Assembly (NCBI RefSeq): GCF_009754915.1
Contig: NZ_WPIK01000016.1
Coordinates: forward strand, 1 to 64,000
Length of the DNA: 64,000 bases
From: Mucilaginibacter arboris
GTDB lineage: Bacteria > Bacteroidota > Bacteroidia > Sphingobacteriales > Sphingobacteriaceae
Direction: 5' to 3'
Of this stretch, positions 16,880 through 24,901 are shown piece by piece (the first letter of the stretch is position 1; each line of letters opens with the position of its first letter). Made by a program: the position numbers and the translations under genes. The notes beneath the pieces were generated by a model that ran no database searches, was not told where the DNA came from, and was given only the letters and a program-made list of their open reading frames with translations.

Positions 16880-17209
16880 TTAAAGGTGGCCAGGCAGGCC
16901 ATTAGTAGGTTTTTCTGTGGAACTTTGTAATATTTTCCTCTTTTTATAGATTGAGTTTAGGAAAATATCAATAATCAGTTTTACATCGATGTCGAGCCAT
17001 TCGGCCAGTTTAATTAATTCATCTAACTGAAAGGTCTCGGGATGATTGGATTTGGTGTTGCTAAACCGGGTTATGTTATGGCCTAAGCCACCGGCAATGG
17101 TTTTTTTTGATACACGGGAAAACAATTCAGTTAAGTCCTGAACTTCACCTTTTTCAATAATTGCTTTTATTTCCCCGGCACTTTTTACTTTAGGTAAATC
17201 CTCGTCCAT
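16880..17209 (-). CDS. XRE/Cro-C1-like regulator
   Basis: 109 residues from the ATG at 17209; the longer frame to 17299 runs through the probable operator and is unlikely. Residues ~20-85 read as a helix-turn-helix (LFSRVSKKTIAGGLGHNITR then QLDELIKLAEWLDIDVKLI). The Bacteroidota-style spacing fits a Cro/C1 fold with an atypical helix 2. It is divergent from the DUF3800 gene and has an upstream palindrome shared with the ssb operon. Confidence 0.6.
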   Translation of the reverse strand: MDEDLPKVKSAGEIKAIIEKGEVQDLTELFSRVSKKTIAGGLGHNITRFSNTKSNHPETFQLDELIKLAEWLDIDVKLIIDIFLNSIYKKRKILQSSTEKPTNGLPGHL

Positions 17210-17225
17210 TTTCTTTAATAAATTT

Positions 17226-17245
17226 AATATACAAATATGTATATT
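17226..17245. promoter_or_regulatory. Operator-like inverted repeat before the XRE-like gene
   Basis: AATATACA (17226-17233) and TGTATATT (17238-17245) with a 4-bp spacer lie 17 bp before the chosen start at 17209. The arms equal those of the palindrome at 16411-16430. Confidence 0.6.
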
Positions 17246-17477
17246 ATTGGTCAAGATAGCAAGAGGCAGTGTCCCTGGATAAAGATAGTATTGGTTCACC
17301 TGCTAAACAGGCCTATAATTACAAGCTAATAAGATTATCGCTTTGTCCGATAATTGTTCTACCGGCCCGATTATAATTACTTAGTTCGGTTTTGTTCTAA
17401 GGACTATAGCTGCAAAAACATACTATTATTTCAGCTTAAATTAAAAAAGTACCCTATATTGGTTTTTAAAATAGCCA

Positions 17478-18632
17478 ATGATTAAAGAACCTGCACTGAT
17501 CCTGATAGACGAATTTGGTAATGCCCATACAGATCTTTCTAAAGAAGGGACTTTTTCTCATTTTATTTATTGCTCGCTCATTGTCCCCTTATCAAAAAAA
17601 GAGGAGGCCTATGCCATGAGGGAACAGCTAAGCAAGAACTACTTTTTCGGACAGGCATTAAAATCGAGAAACCTGGGGGCAAAATATTTTGAAAGAAGGC
17701 TTGCAGCTATCAAAGAACTTACCTCCGGCCTGGATTTTACCATAGACATTCTGGTTATTGACAAATCAAAAATTGAACATGCAGAAGGACTGAAATACAA
17801 AAGCGTTTTCTATAAGTATTTTCAGAGCCTGTTTGTAGGTAAATATAATCAGCGTTATCAATCTTTTGAAATTACCTGCGACGAGGTAGGAGAAAAGTTT
17901 CGTAATGAATTAGAACAGTACGTTCGTACGAACGGTATCCAGGCCGATCTGTTCAATCCCGACCGGACTTTTTACTTGAAAGAGGATGTCAAAGAAGAAC
18001 CGCTCATTCAACTTGCTGATCTCGTATGCGGTTGTGCCGGTAAGATTTTTTGTTCCAGTCATGCAGATGTCAGGGCAAAAGAGCTGTTTAACGTATTACA
18101 TGGCCGGATGTCCGTAAGTTACTTTCCCAACCACCTCAAAGGAATGTTCCTGCTTGCTGAAAAAGATAGTACAGTCGATGCTGAGATTGCAGAAGTTAAT
18201 TTAAGCCTGATCCAAGACTTTTACCAGAATAATCATTTAAGGCATCAAAATGAATATTTAAGGCTGATTGATTACCTGGTGCTGTATAACCGGATCGACA
18301 ATACTAAACTGATTTCTACCTACGAAATTGTGAACTACCTGCAACAGTTTTCACCAGATATGACGGAAGAAAAAGTAAGGTTACTGGTCAGAAATTTACG
18401 TTATGAAGGCCTGTTTATCGTTAGTCATTCCGGAAAAACCGGGTACAAGCTTGCAGTGAACTACCAGGACATTAAAGAGTATTTTAACCACTTTAGTAAA
18501 TATGTGATCCCTATGCTTAGGAAAATCCAAATCTTCAATGAAACACTGTCTGCTAACACATTTAATAAAATCAATCCATTAGAAAAAGATTCTTCCCTTT
18601 TACAACTTAAAGAGTTGTTGAGTGCCTTATAG
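17478..18632 (+). CDS. DUF3800 (RNase H-like) domain protein
   Basis: 384 residues. The N-terminal LILIDEFGNAHTD corresponds to the acidic first strand of DUF3800 (usually DESG), and EEPLIQLADLVCGCAGKIF is the typical C-terminal family signature with a conserved aspartate. DUF3800 proteins have an RNase H-like fold and occur in phage-defence and mobile contexts. The last ~130 residues (RLIDYLVLYNRIDNTKLIST then EEKVRLLVRNLRYEGLFIVS) resemble a winged helix. It may be a nucleic-acid-targeting defence enzyme; substrate unknown. Confidence 0.7.
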   Translation: MIKEPALILIDEFGNAHTDLSKEGTFSHFIYCSLIVPLSKKEEAYAMREQLSKNYFFGQALKSRNLGAKYFERRLAAIKELTSGLDFTIDILVIDKSKIEHAEGLKYKSVFYKYFQSLFVGKYNQRYQSFEITCDEVGEKFRNELEQYVRTNGIQADLFNPDRTFYLKEDVKEEPLIQLADLVCGCAGKIFCSSHADVRAKELFNVLHGRMSVSYFPNHLKGMFLLAEKDSTVDAEIAEVNLSLIQDFYQNNHLRHQNEYLRLIDYLVLYNRIDNTKLISTYEIVNYLQQFSPDMTEEKVRLLVRNLRYEGLFIVSHSGKTGYKLAVNYQDIKEYFNHFSKYVIPMLRKIQIFNETLSANTFNKINPLEKDSSLLQLKELLSAL

Positions 18633-18842
18633 TTAAAATAGTGCGGTTTTATCGTGATTATCACCTGCAAAACTCTAATTACAGCAATGGACGAACTGAT
18701 TTGTTCCTGTTATAAGCTGATTAAGGAGATCTAATCTTAAAATTGATTCGGGGAGTTTTTAAATAGGACAGACTTCCCGAAAAATATTTCAATGCGTACG
18801 TCTAATTTTATCCCGGTTAACAGCCTGTTAATTTTGGCCGCT

Positions 18843-18850
18843 TATCTTTG
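18843..18850 (+). promoter_or_regulatory. -7 promoter element of the S1/P1 nuclease gene
   Basis: TATCTTTG matches TAnnTTTG exactly. It ends only 5 bp before the ATG at 18856, so the transcript would be leaderless or nearly so. Confidence 0.5.
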
Positions 18851-18855
18851 TTCCT

Positions 18856-19980
18856 ATGATTAAAAAGAATTTCCTTGTTTTTCTAATTGGTGCATTTGCC
18901 CTTGCGCTTGTTTCCTGGGGCTATGTAGGGCACCAGACCGTTGCGCGAATTGCTGAAAACCACTTGTCGCCCCAGGCAAAGGTAGCAGTAAAAAGCTTAC
19001 TTGGCAGCGAAGCGATCACGGACGTTGCCTCCTGGGCCGATGAAGTCAGGAACGACCCGGCGTATAAAAATACGGCCCCCTGGCATTTTCTGAACCTGCC
19101 TTTGGGTCTGGATTATGCAGCCTTTGAAAAAGCGGTCAAAGGACAAAGACAGGAAAACGTGTATAGCGCAATTTTGGCGCAGGAAAAAGTACTGAAAAAC
19201 GAAAGCAGCACCAGGGAACAAAAAGTAATCTCCTTAAAGTTCCTGGTCCATTTTATAGGGGACGCCCATCAGCCCATGCACATTTCGCGGGCGGAAGACA
19301 AAGGCGGCAATACTATACAATTGCAATACGATAACAAGGGAACAAACCTGCATTCCCTTTGGGATTCAAGGCTCATAGACCAGGAAGGTTTGAGTTATCG
19401 TGAACTTGCTGGTAAGGTAGATCAGGCGACGCCTCAAATAGTGAAGCAAGCTGAAAATACAGACCCCATGGCCTGGGTTTGGGAAAGTTACCAGATCAGC
19501 TCCAAACTATATCCTGAAATAGAGAAAAACAATAAGCTGGGCGAAGATTATTATAAGGCGCATATCGAAATCGTAAACGAGCGGCTGGAACTGGCAGGGC
19601 TGCGCCTTGCTGCTGTATTGAATGCCTTATTTAAAAATGCGGTTATCCCAGCTGCTTCAACGGCTTCCGCGAGCACTATTGCAAAAGAAGAAACTGTTCC
19701 GGCAGTGGGAATCGACGCGAAAGATGCTGCCGGTTATACCGGGAAACTCGTTAAACTCACGAGCAAAGCTTATAGCCATAGCGATAAAGGCAGTTTTGTC
19801 CTGGTTAACCTGGGTGCGGAATTTCCCAATGCCCTGCTTACGCTTGTACTTCGCGGCCCCGCCAAAACGCTTGCCGAAAATATCGATGGAAAAATGGTCA
19901 CCGTGACCGGAAAAGTGATAGACTATAAAGGACGTCCGGAAATTGAGGTCAGGGATACTGCCGGGATTAGCTTGAAGTAA
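18856..19980 (+). CDS. Exported S1/P1-type nuclease with C-terminal OB-fold-like domain
   Basis: 374 residues. A signal peptide of ~20 residues ends just before WGYVGHQTVARIAE; in this family the mature N-terminal Trp is a zinc ligand. Further zinc ligands are visible in SWADEVR, APWHFLNLP, LVHFIGDAHQPMHISRAED and NLHSLWDSRL, so the trinuclear zinc site looks intact. The family cleaves single-stranded DNA and RNA and removes 3' phosphates. Residues ~290-374 form an added beta-rich domain resembling an OB fold (YTGKLVKLTSKAY, MVTVTGKVIDYKGRPEIEV), which could bind nucleic acid. The usual family length is ~260-280. Confidence 0.9.
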   Translation: MIKKNFLVFLIGAFALALVSWGYVGHQTVARIAENHLSPQAKVAVKSLLGSEAITDVASWADEVRNDPAYKNTAPWHFLNLPLGLDYAAFEKAVKGQRQENVYSAILAQEKVLKNESSTREQKVISLKFLVHFIGDAHQPMHISRAEDKGGNTIQLQYDNKGTNLHSLWDSRLIDQEGLSYRELAGKVDQATPQIVKQAENTDPMAWVWESYQISSKLYPEIEKNNKLGEDYYKAHIEIVNERLELAGLRLAAVLNALFKNAVIPAASTASASTIAKEETVPAVGIDAKDAAGYTGKLVKLTSKAYSHSDKGSFVLVNLGAEFPNALLTLVLRGPAKTLAENIDGKMVTVTGKVIDYKGRPEIEVRDTAGISLK

Positions 19981-20063
19981 AGAATGAGCATTCGTTTTCG
20001 AAATTGCTGCCTACTTCGCTGATCTGTCTTTTATTATTAATTTTAATTAATAATTAATAATAT

Positions 20064-20071
20064 TATCTTTG
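20064..20071 (+). promoter_or_regulatory. -7 promoter element of the second XRE gene
   Basis: TATCTTTG, identical to the element at 18843, ends 7 bp before the ATG at 20079. It is preceded by an AT-only stretch with imperfect dyad symmetry (20036-20063) that may be the operator. Confidence 0.5.
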
Positions 20072-20078
20072 GCGAGAT

Positions 20079-20423
20079 ATGCGAATTCAAGCCAAACTTA
20101 AACTGCTAAGGCACGACCGGGGCTACAACCAGGAGGATGTAGCCAGGCTCACAGGGATTTCCATCCCTGCTTATTCCAAAATAGAGACCGGCATTACCGA
20201 CCTGAACTATTCACGGATCGAGCAGTTAGCAGCCTTGTACGAGTTGACGCCTGTGCAGTTACTCGACCCGGAGTATGACCCGCTCCAAAAAAACGATGCC
20301 TTGCTGCTGAAAATTCTTCAGGAACAGCTTGCTAAAAAAGAACAACAGGTGTCGGAAATGCAAAATAAAATGATTGCACTTTTTGAGCAGCTTAACGCGA
20401 ATGTTATAAAGAAAACAGCCTGA
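20079..20423 (+). CDS. XRE-family regulator with coiled-coil tail (paralogue of 14831 gene)
   Basis: 114 residues, helix-turn-helix at about 3-58 (KLLRHDRGYNQEDVARLTG, ISIPAYSKIETGITDLNYS) and a coiled coil at ~80-108. The shared SIPAYSKIETGITD block and the same tail layout mark it as a duplicate of the protein at 14831. Its promoter places it as a near-leaderless transcript. A target is not evident; the gene is downstream of the S1/P1 nuclease. Confidence 0.82.
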   Translation: MRIQAKLKLLRHDRGYNQEDVARLTGISIPAYSKIETGITDLNYSRIEQLAALYELTPVQLLDPEYDPLQKNDALLLKILQEQLAKKEQQVSEMQNKMIALFEQLNANVIKKTA

Positions 20424-20616
20424 AAAACTGCAGACCATCTTGCCGGGTATAAAATGAACAACAAAAAGAGAAAAATATCCCTGATCAGAAAGGCTGAAGT
20501 TTGATCATCAGTAATGTGAGGATGTTTAGTCTTACATCTTCCTTTCAAATTAAGACATACTGCGGCAGGCTATGGCCTGCCGCAGTCGCTATTTAACCGC
20601 TCCCACCTGCGCTGCT
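20424..20616. other. Short non-coding stretch with a GC-rich inverted repeat
   Basis: ACTGCGGCAGGC (20560-20571) and GCCTGCCGCAGT (20575-20586) form a strong hairpin between convergent genes; it probably terminates one or both transcripts. Confidence 0.6.
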
Positions 20617-20760
20617 TTACAGCAGCAGCAGCTTTTCAAAAATGTCCTGCCAGTAGGCCTGCAGGTATTTGTCCCGGTTTTCATGCGCCGGGTCTTGGTG
20701 GCTTAACTGGCGGAAGTCATCCGCCTGGGTTATCGCCTTATTTAAATCAGTAATTTCTAT
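20617..20760 (-). CDS. Small protein lacking an ATG start (47 residues)
   Basis: An open frame ends in TAA at 20617-20619 and reads IEITDLNKAITQADDFRQ then LSHQDPAHENRDKYLQAYW and DIFEKLLLL. The composition is convincingly protein-like and resembles short proteins seen beside ssb and radC on Bacteroidota mobile elements. The codon where a start is expected is ATA (20758-20760). Either ATA is used, or the start was lost by one base change and this is a pseudogene. It lies downstream of the 20812-21084 gene. Confidence 0.5.
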   Translation of the reverse strand: MEITDLNKAITQADDFRQLSHQDPAHENRDKYLQAYWQDIFEKLLLL

Positions 20761-20811
20761 CTGCTGTTTCTAATTTTTGTGTTTTGTTTCGGCGTGTTAA
20801 TTCTGTCCCCG

Positions 20812-21084
20812 TTATTTTACCCTCCCGGCTTTCTTGCGGTAATAGTCCTGTAATATGCCCGCCTGCTCCCTGCTGCTCTGGGTATAAAGCATACATTGTT
20901 CTGCCATTTCCAGCAGCATCGCGTGCCAGATGATCTTGGCTAAGCGGTAGCCTTCCTCCGTGTCCCCTGCAATATCAAGTACCGGGCAGTCCAGGGCCTG
21001 CTCAAACAAAACAGTTATTTCGTTCAGCGGCTGGTTGTAAGCCATCAATTCTTTAAAACGCACTTTTAATTCTTCATTAGTCAT
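20812..21084 (-). CDS. Small protein of unknown function in ssb/radC cluster
   Basis: 90 residues, mostly helical (ELKVRFKELMAYNQPLNEIT, RLAKIIWHAMLLEMAEQCM). No domain is recognised. It follows the second ssb gene by ~110 bp on the same strand. Confidence 0.55.
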   Translation of the reverse strand: MTNEELKVRFKELMAYNQPLNEITVLFEQALDCPVLDIAGDTEEGYRLAKIIWHAMLLEMAEQCMLYTQSSREQAGILQDYYRKKAGRVK

Positions 21085-21196
21085 AAGTTGGGGTTGGTTG
21101 ATGTTTGAATAATTTTGCTCTGTAAGCAGGTGATTGATGTTTGTAAACCATCACCCGGTTGCTCTCCGGGTGATGATGGCTTTGTTTAAACGGGCT

Positions 21197-21601
21197 TTAG
21201 AACGGCAGGTCGTCGTCATCTACATTGCCCTGCTGAACTTCGATTTCTGTCTGCTTTAGGGCTTTAGGACTTGCTACATGTTCTTTGATGGGACTTGCAA
21301 GGATTTTCAGGTTAAAAACGGTGCAAGTAAGTGTGGCCACGGCCTTTCCTTCTTTGTTTGTCCAAGCACTTGCGCCTATCCTTCCGTTTAAGGTTACAAC
21401 AGTCCCTTTTTTCAGGTATGGGGCTACTTTCTGGCTTCCCCAGTAACTGCACTGGTAAAAGGTGGAAAGCTGCACGCGCTCGTCCTGGCCTTTCGGGCGG
21501 TAGCTGTCATTAAGCACTACAGTAAATTCGGTTACTTTTTTTCCTGATTTGGTTTCTTTGGTTTTGGCCTCTCCGGTCAATCTTCCTGTGATGGTCTGCA
21601 T
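21197..21601 (-). CDS. ssb: Single-stranded DNA-binding protein with acidic tip
   Basis: 134 residues with an OB fold (ITGRLTGEAKTKETKSGKKV, FTVVLNDSYR, YLKKGTVVTLNGRIGASAW) and a canonical acidic C-terminus ending DDDDLPF, the peptide that docks replication and repair proteins. It is diverged from the SSB at 15781 and differs in spacing between the strands. Together with radC it forms an anti-stress/establishment cluster commonly carried by plasmids. Confidence 0.88.
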   Translation of the reverse strand: MQTITGRLTGEAKTKETKSGKKVTEFTVVLNDSYRPKGQDERVQLSTFYQCSYWGSQKVAPYLKKGTVVTLNGRIGASAWTNKEGKAVATLTCTVFNLKILASPIKEHVASPKALKQTEIEVQQGNVDDDDLPF

Positions 21602-22058
21602 GATGCTTTGTTTTTTTGGGGTGAACTTTTTGGTTTGTTTCCCTTTTTTTAGCCGTCTGCCCCGAAAAGCTAATTTTTAAAAGAAAAAACGGTAAAAAAG
21701 AAAGCCCTTAAAAGGTCGCCCGGTAACCGGTTGCCAAAAGGAAACGGAATAAGTGCCGCAGGCTGGAAAAGCTTGGAGGATACCAGCTTTTATCATTATG
21801 CCGTAGTCTTTTTGCTGCCGGTTTAGTCCCTTCCTCAAAAAGGGACTAAGGGTGCCACCTTCGCTGCCCTTTTTATCCGTTTCGTTAAAAAATTTGCGGC
21901 TGGTAATCATTCATGCCCTGGTACTCCTGCTCCCGAAGGAGAATTGTGGGGACACGCCACTGGGGGCATTATCCAAAATGAAATGCCTTGTTCCCGGTTC
22001 TGTTAATTCGGATATTTGGTTTCTTTGCAGTTCTTATGTACCAATCCGCAGGCAAATA
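21602..22058. other. Non-coding region between ssb and radC
   Basis: About 450 bases without a convincing gene; relatively GC-rich compared with neighbours. Open frames here lack protein-like composition. Confidence 0.4.
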
Positions 22059-22097
22059 AAAAACCCCGAAGGGTTTTTAAAGGGCTAAATAAGCCCT
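22059..22097. terminator. Double hairpin terminator of radC
   Basis: AAAAACCC-CGAA-GGGTTTTT at 22059-22078 is directly followed by AAGGGCT-AAAT-AAGCCCTT, the second overlapping the radC stop codon at 22085. On the minus strand the outer stem ends in a T run. Confidence 0.7.
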
Positions 22098-22555
22098 TCA
22101 TCAGCAAACGACAGGTATGCTTCTTCCGTTAAGATTAGGTGGTCCAGTATTGCAATATCGAGTAGCAGCCCACCTTTTTTTAATTTCTCGGTCAGCTTTA
22201 AATCTGCATCACTTGGTTTTAAGTTTCCGGAAGGATGGTTGTGGGCTAGGATAATGGAACTGGCATTTGCTTTCAGTGCTGCCTGAAAAACCACTTTCGG
22301 ATCGCATACGGTGCCTGCAAACCCGCCTACAGACACTAAGAAAATCCCGATAACTTTATTTCCCCTGTTTAGGAGCATGATCCGCATTTCCTCGCGGTGT
22401 TCGATGCTGCCTTCGTTCCAGTTATCGCGCATGATTTCGTAGGCATCCCGGCTGCTGGCAATTTTAGGTCTTTGTGAAGGTTTTACAATACTGGAATAAC
22501 TGATGCTAATTTCTGCTACCTGCAATAAGGGTGTTGTTTGAATTGTGCTTTTCAT
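22085..22555 (-). CDS. RadC-like JAB-domain protein
   Basis: 156 residues with the MPN/JAB metal motif HNHPSGNLKPSDAD near residues 100-113 and the conserved upstream block EEMRIMLLNRGNKVIGIF. It lacks the N-terminal helix-hairpin-helix of chromosomal RadC and so belongs to the short plasmid/ICE class. The catalytic role is unclear; these proteins are widespread on mobile elements and are thought to help in single-strand DNA processing or anti-restriction. Confidence 0.88.
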   Translation of the reverse strand: MKSTIQTTPLLQVAEISISYSSIVKPSQRPKIASSRDAYEIMRDNWNEGSIEHREEMRIMLLNRGNKVIGIFLVSVGGFAGTVCDPKVVFQAALKANASSIILAHNHPSGNLKPSDADLKLTEKLKKGGLLLDIAILDHLILTEEAYLSFADEGLI

Positions 22556-23384
22556 GTTTTTAAGCTGTTTTTGAGGAAATGATTGATGAAAGCACTCATC
22601 ACGCTATCCTCGGGCAATAAGGTCAAGGTGGAGGCACGGAAAAAATGCGGAGGCTCCCGTAACCAGAGTGGAGGGATACCCATTTTTTTCGGGTACTACC
22701 TTGCAGGGCGAACGCCACAGGAGGGTAAAGGCCACCGTTTGCCGGAGGATAGCGACCTTTGCTTGCCATCTGTCATGGCCTGCTCTCTCTGCTTTGTTTC
22801 TTTTTTTTGCAGGTTTTATTTCAAACAGTTTTCCCGAAATGGAAAACAAAAGATCAAAACGCGGAGATGGATCAGGGAAAACGATTAAAGTATTTTGGCC
22901 TATCGTTTCGCATTTTTATTTATGTATTTGCATGAATGATTTTACACCATCTATATATTTATATATTAATATATTTATATAAGATGATAGGCACTTGGTG
23001 TACGTTTATATCCACCTAAACATTGATGGCCTATACCGGCGTATCCCTAACTGGTTTGAGATAGACCTCTCAGGCGATAAGTAGGTATTGGGTAAGTCTC
23101 ATAAACTTTAATTGTGGTTTAATAAGTTTGTATCACAAATACAAAGACAAAATCCTTTCTGAACCTAATTTTTGGACTACGTTTTTTAGAGGTATGATAT
23201 CGTGAGGTTGAAAAACAGGTAAGCTCAAAAAGTTATGACTTAATGGACTATGCCTGTCACTCTTTGGGGCAACCCAGATTATTTTAATTTGATATTATAT
23301 GTATTAAAAGAAATGGCCAAGTCTAATTAAATGACTTTGCTTTAGTTTTTAATTAGGAGGCACCAATTATTATGAATTCCGTTA
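22556..23384. other. Long non-coding stretch with an octamer array
   Basis: About 830 bases without a supported gene; frames at 22583-22982 overlap on both strands and look spurious. It contains array 4 (22952-22983) and a small inverted repeat TTTGTAT/ATACAAA at 23127-23145. Confidence 0.4.
22952..22983. repeat. Octamer-phased AT-rich array 4 (4 units)
   Basis: Four consecutive 8-bp units (TATATATT twice, then two variants) in strict register at 22952-22983. It is the only array inside the large accessory block. Confidence 0.55.
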
Positions 23385-24533
23385 TTACCTATAAGTAAGA
23401 GCCAAACATTGTGCGTTTTGAATGCGATCAACACGAAAGTTTCTTTTGTCAGATCTCAATAAACAGAAACCAATCATATAAGCAACATCTTTAGCATCTT
23501 CCTTTATCGTTACCAATTGCATGTTTTTAATCGTTCTTTGAGTTAACTGGTTATTCTTGTTTAGATACTTGATCCTAATATAGGATTTTTGAGTAATTGC
23601 TTTATTAAGTAAAACTTGAATTTCATTCGTAATAAACTTCGATGTTGCAGCTTCTGGCTGCGTTAATATGTCGAATTTAGGTGCCTCTTCAGTAAACGGC
23701 GTAGTTACTGATCTGACACTGGTTGATGCTTTCAAATTATACTCTTCCATTCTATTTGTAAGATAATTGAAGCCTCTCAAGTAGTAGTAGCCACCTTTGT
23801 GTGAAATATTTTTTGGCTGAATTAGGGTCTTTTTAAGAGAATTTCCAACCATTAAATAACCTGACTTCTGAATTATTTTTTGAATTTCAACAAGTCTCTT
23901 ATCTGGTATTTTTTCTATTAATTCAAGTACCTCTACTGGTAAAGGGTATTCTGAGATGCAGTTGTTAATAGTATCAAAATAATTGACCACTACAGCAGTT
24001 ACTGGTATAAGTCGAATCACTTTACCCTTATCATTTAAAGGATGTTTTGATTTGTATGGCACATTTCCAACAAATTGAAGAACAGGTGGCAAAAAGGCAA
24101 GCAAAGTATTTATAGTAGTATTGGGCGCACCACCATTTACTGAATTATCATCATAGCTAAGTGTGGATTTCTTTTTTCCAAGTTCTAATGAAACTGTTTT
24201 AAAGTTAAGCCTTGCACCACGTTCTATACTTTTTGGATCAATCGCTAAAGCGGATTTTTTAATTAATTTTAACTGATCTTCATAAACATCAGCTGTCTCA
24301 AACTTGAAAGTTTTGGGAGAAAACCAGATACACTCATATCTGAAAGTATCAACCTTTTTTTCATCTGCCTTAAAGGTGGATTTAGATATTTCTGTAACGA
24401 CCATCAGTGGAGGCAATGTTAAATGATCCCCACTAACGATAATAGAAGTGTTTTCGGAAACGTAAGGATGAGACTTTAATGTAACAATATCACCAATACT
24501 AAAAAATTTAGATTCCATGCCTAAACTTAGCAT
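23385..24533 (-). CDS. Protein with C-terminal WYL-like domain, next to a reverse transcriptase
   Basis: 382 residues. Residues ~305-380 (VLLNKAITQKSYIRIKYLNK, then GFCLLRSDKRNFRVDRIQNA) have the WYL pattern: a basic N-terminal strand, then an LRxDKRxFRxDRI ending. WYL domains sense nucleic acids or nucleotides and often control defence operons. The N-terminal 300 residues show no helix-turn-helix I can recognise and are of unknown fold. It is divergent from the reverse transcriptase gene and could regulate or assist it. An alternative ATG lies five codons in. Confidence 0.5.
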   Translation of the reverse strand: MLSLGMESKFFSIGDIVTLKSHPYVSENTSIIVSGDHLTLPPLMVVTEISKSTFKADEKKVDTFRYECIWFSPKTFKFETADVYEDQLKLIKKSALAIDPKSIERGARLNFKTVSLELGKKKSTLSYDDNSVNGGAPNTTINTLLAFLPPVLQFVGNVPYKSKHPLNDKGKVIRLIPVTAVVVNYFDTINNCISEYPLPVEVLELIEKIPDKRLVEIQKIIQKSGYLMVGNSLKKTLIQPKNISHKGGYYYLRGFNYLTNRMEEYNLKASTSVRSVTTPFTEEAPKFDILTQPEAATSKFITNEIQVLLNKAITQKSYIRIKYLNKNNQLTQRTIKNMQLVTIKEDAKDVAYMIGFCLLRSDKRNFRVDRIQNAQCLALTYR

Positions 24534-24552
24534 ATTACTGCAACAACTTTTT

Positions 24553-24900
24553 TATATTTGTGAGCCTTGCAGCGAGAGGGGGATAAGACATTTAGTTAGG
24601 CCGTAAAGTTTTTCAAGAATAACTATTTTATCTGTGTTCTCGAAAGATTGACTGATTATCTATAGGATAACAGGTAAGCGATTGCCATGTACAGCGGCTA
24701 TTTGAGCATTTATAGCCTTCACAGATTCAACGGCTCGTCCGAGCAATTGAATAAATGAGGTTACTATAAGGTGTTCTGTGGTGCTGATACAGCATATCAC
24801 TAATATGTGAATAAAGATATTAATTATCAATAGCATTTCCATTGTTGTTGAATTATATGTCAGTTTATGTATAACATTGAATTAATAGTGTGACTCATTA
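24553..24900 (+). ncRNA. Candidate long leader or non-coding RNA ahead of the reverse transcriptase
   Basis: TATATTTG (24553-24560) is an exact Bacteroidota -7 box and would start a transcript ~340 nt before the reverse transcriptase gene. The stretch has no reading frame of note. It contains a hairpin around TGCTG-ATA-CAGCA (~24780-24800) and an ATGTATAACAT dyad near 24865. Several defence reverse transcriptases use an RNA template encoded just upstream; that this is one is an inference from position only. Confidence 0.3.
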
Positions 24901-24901
24901 G

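Noticed and set aside
22583-22982. Overlapping frames of ~80-104 codons on both strands after radC
   Set aside because: They overlap each other in several frames, have odd composition and no start context; the stretch reads as non-coding.
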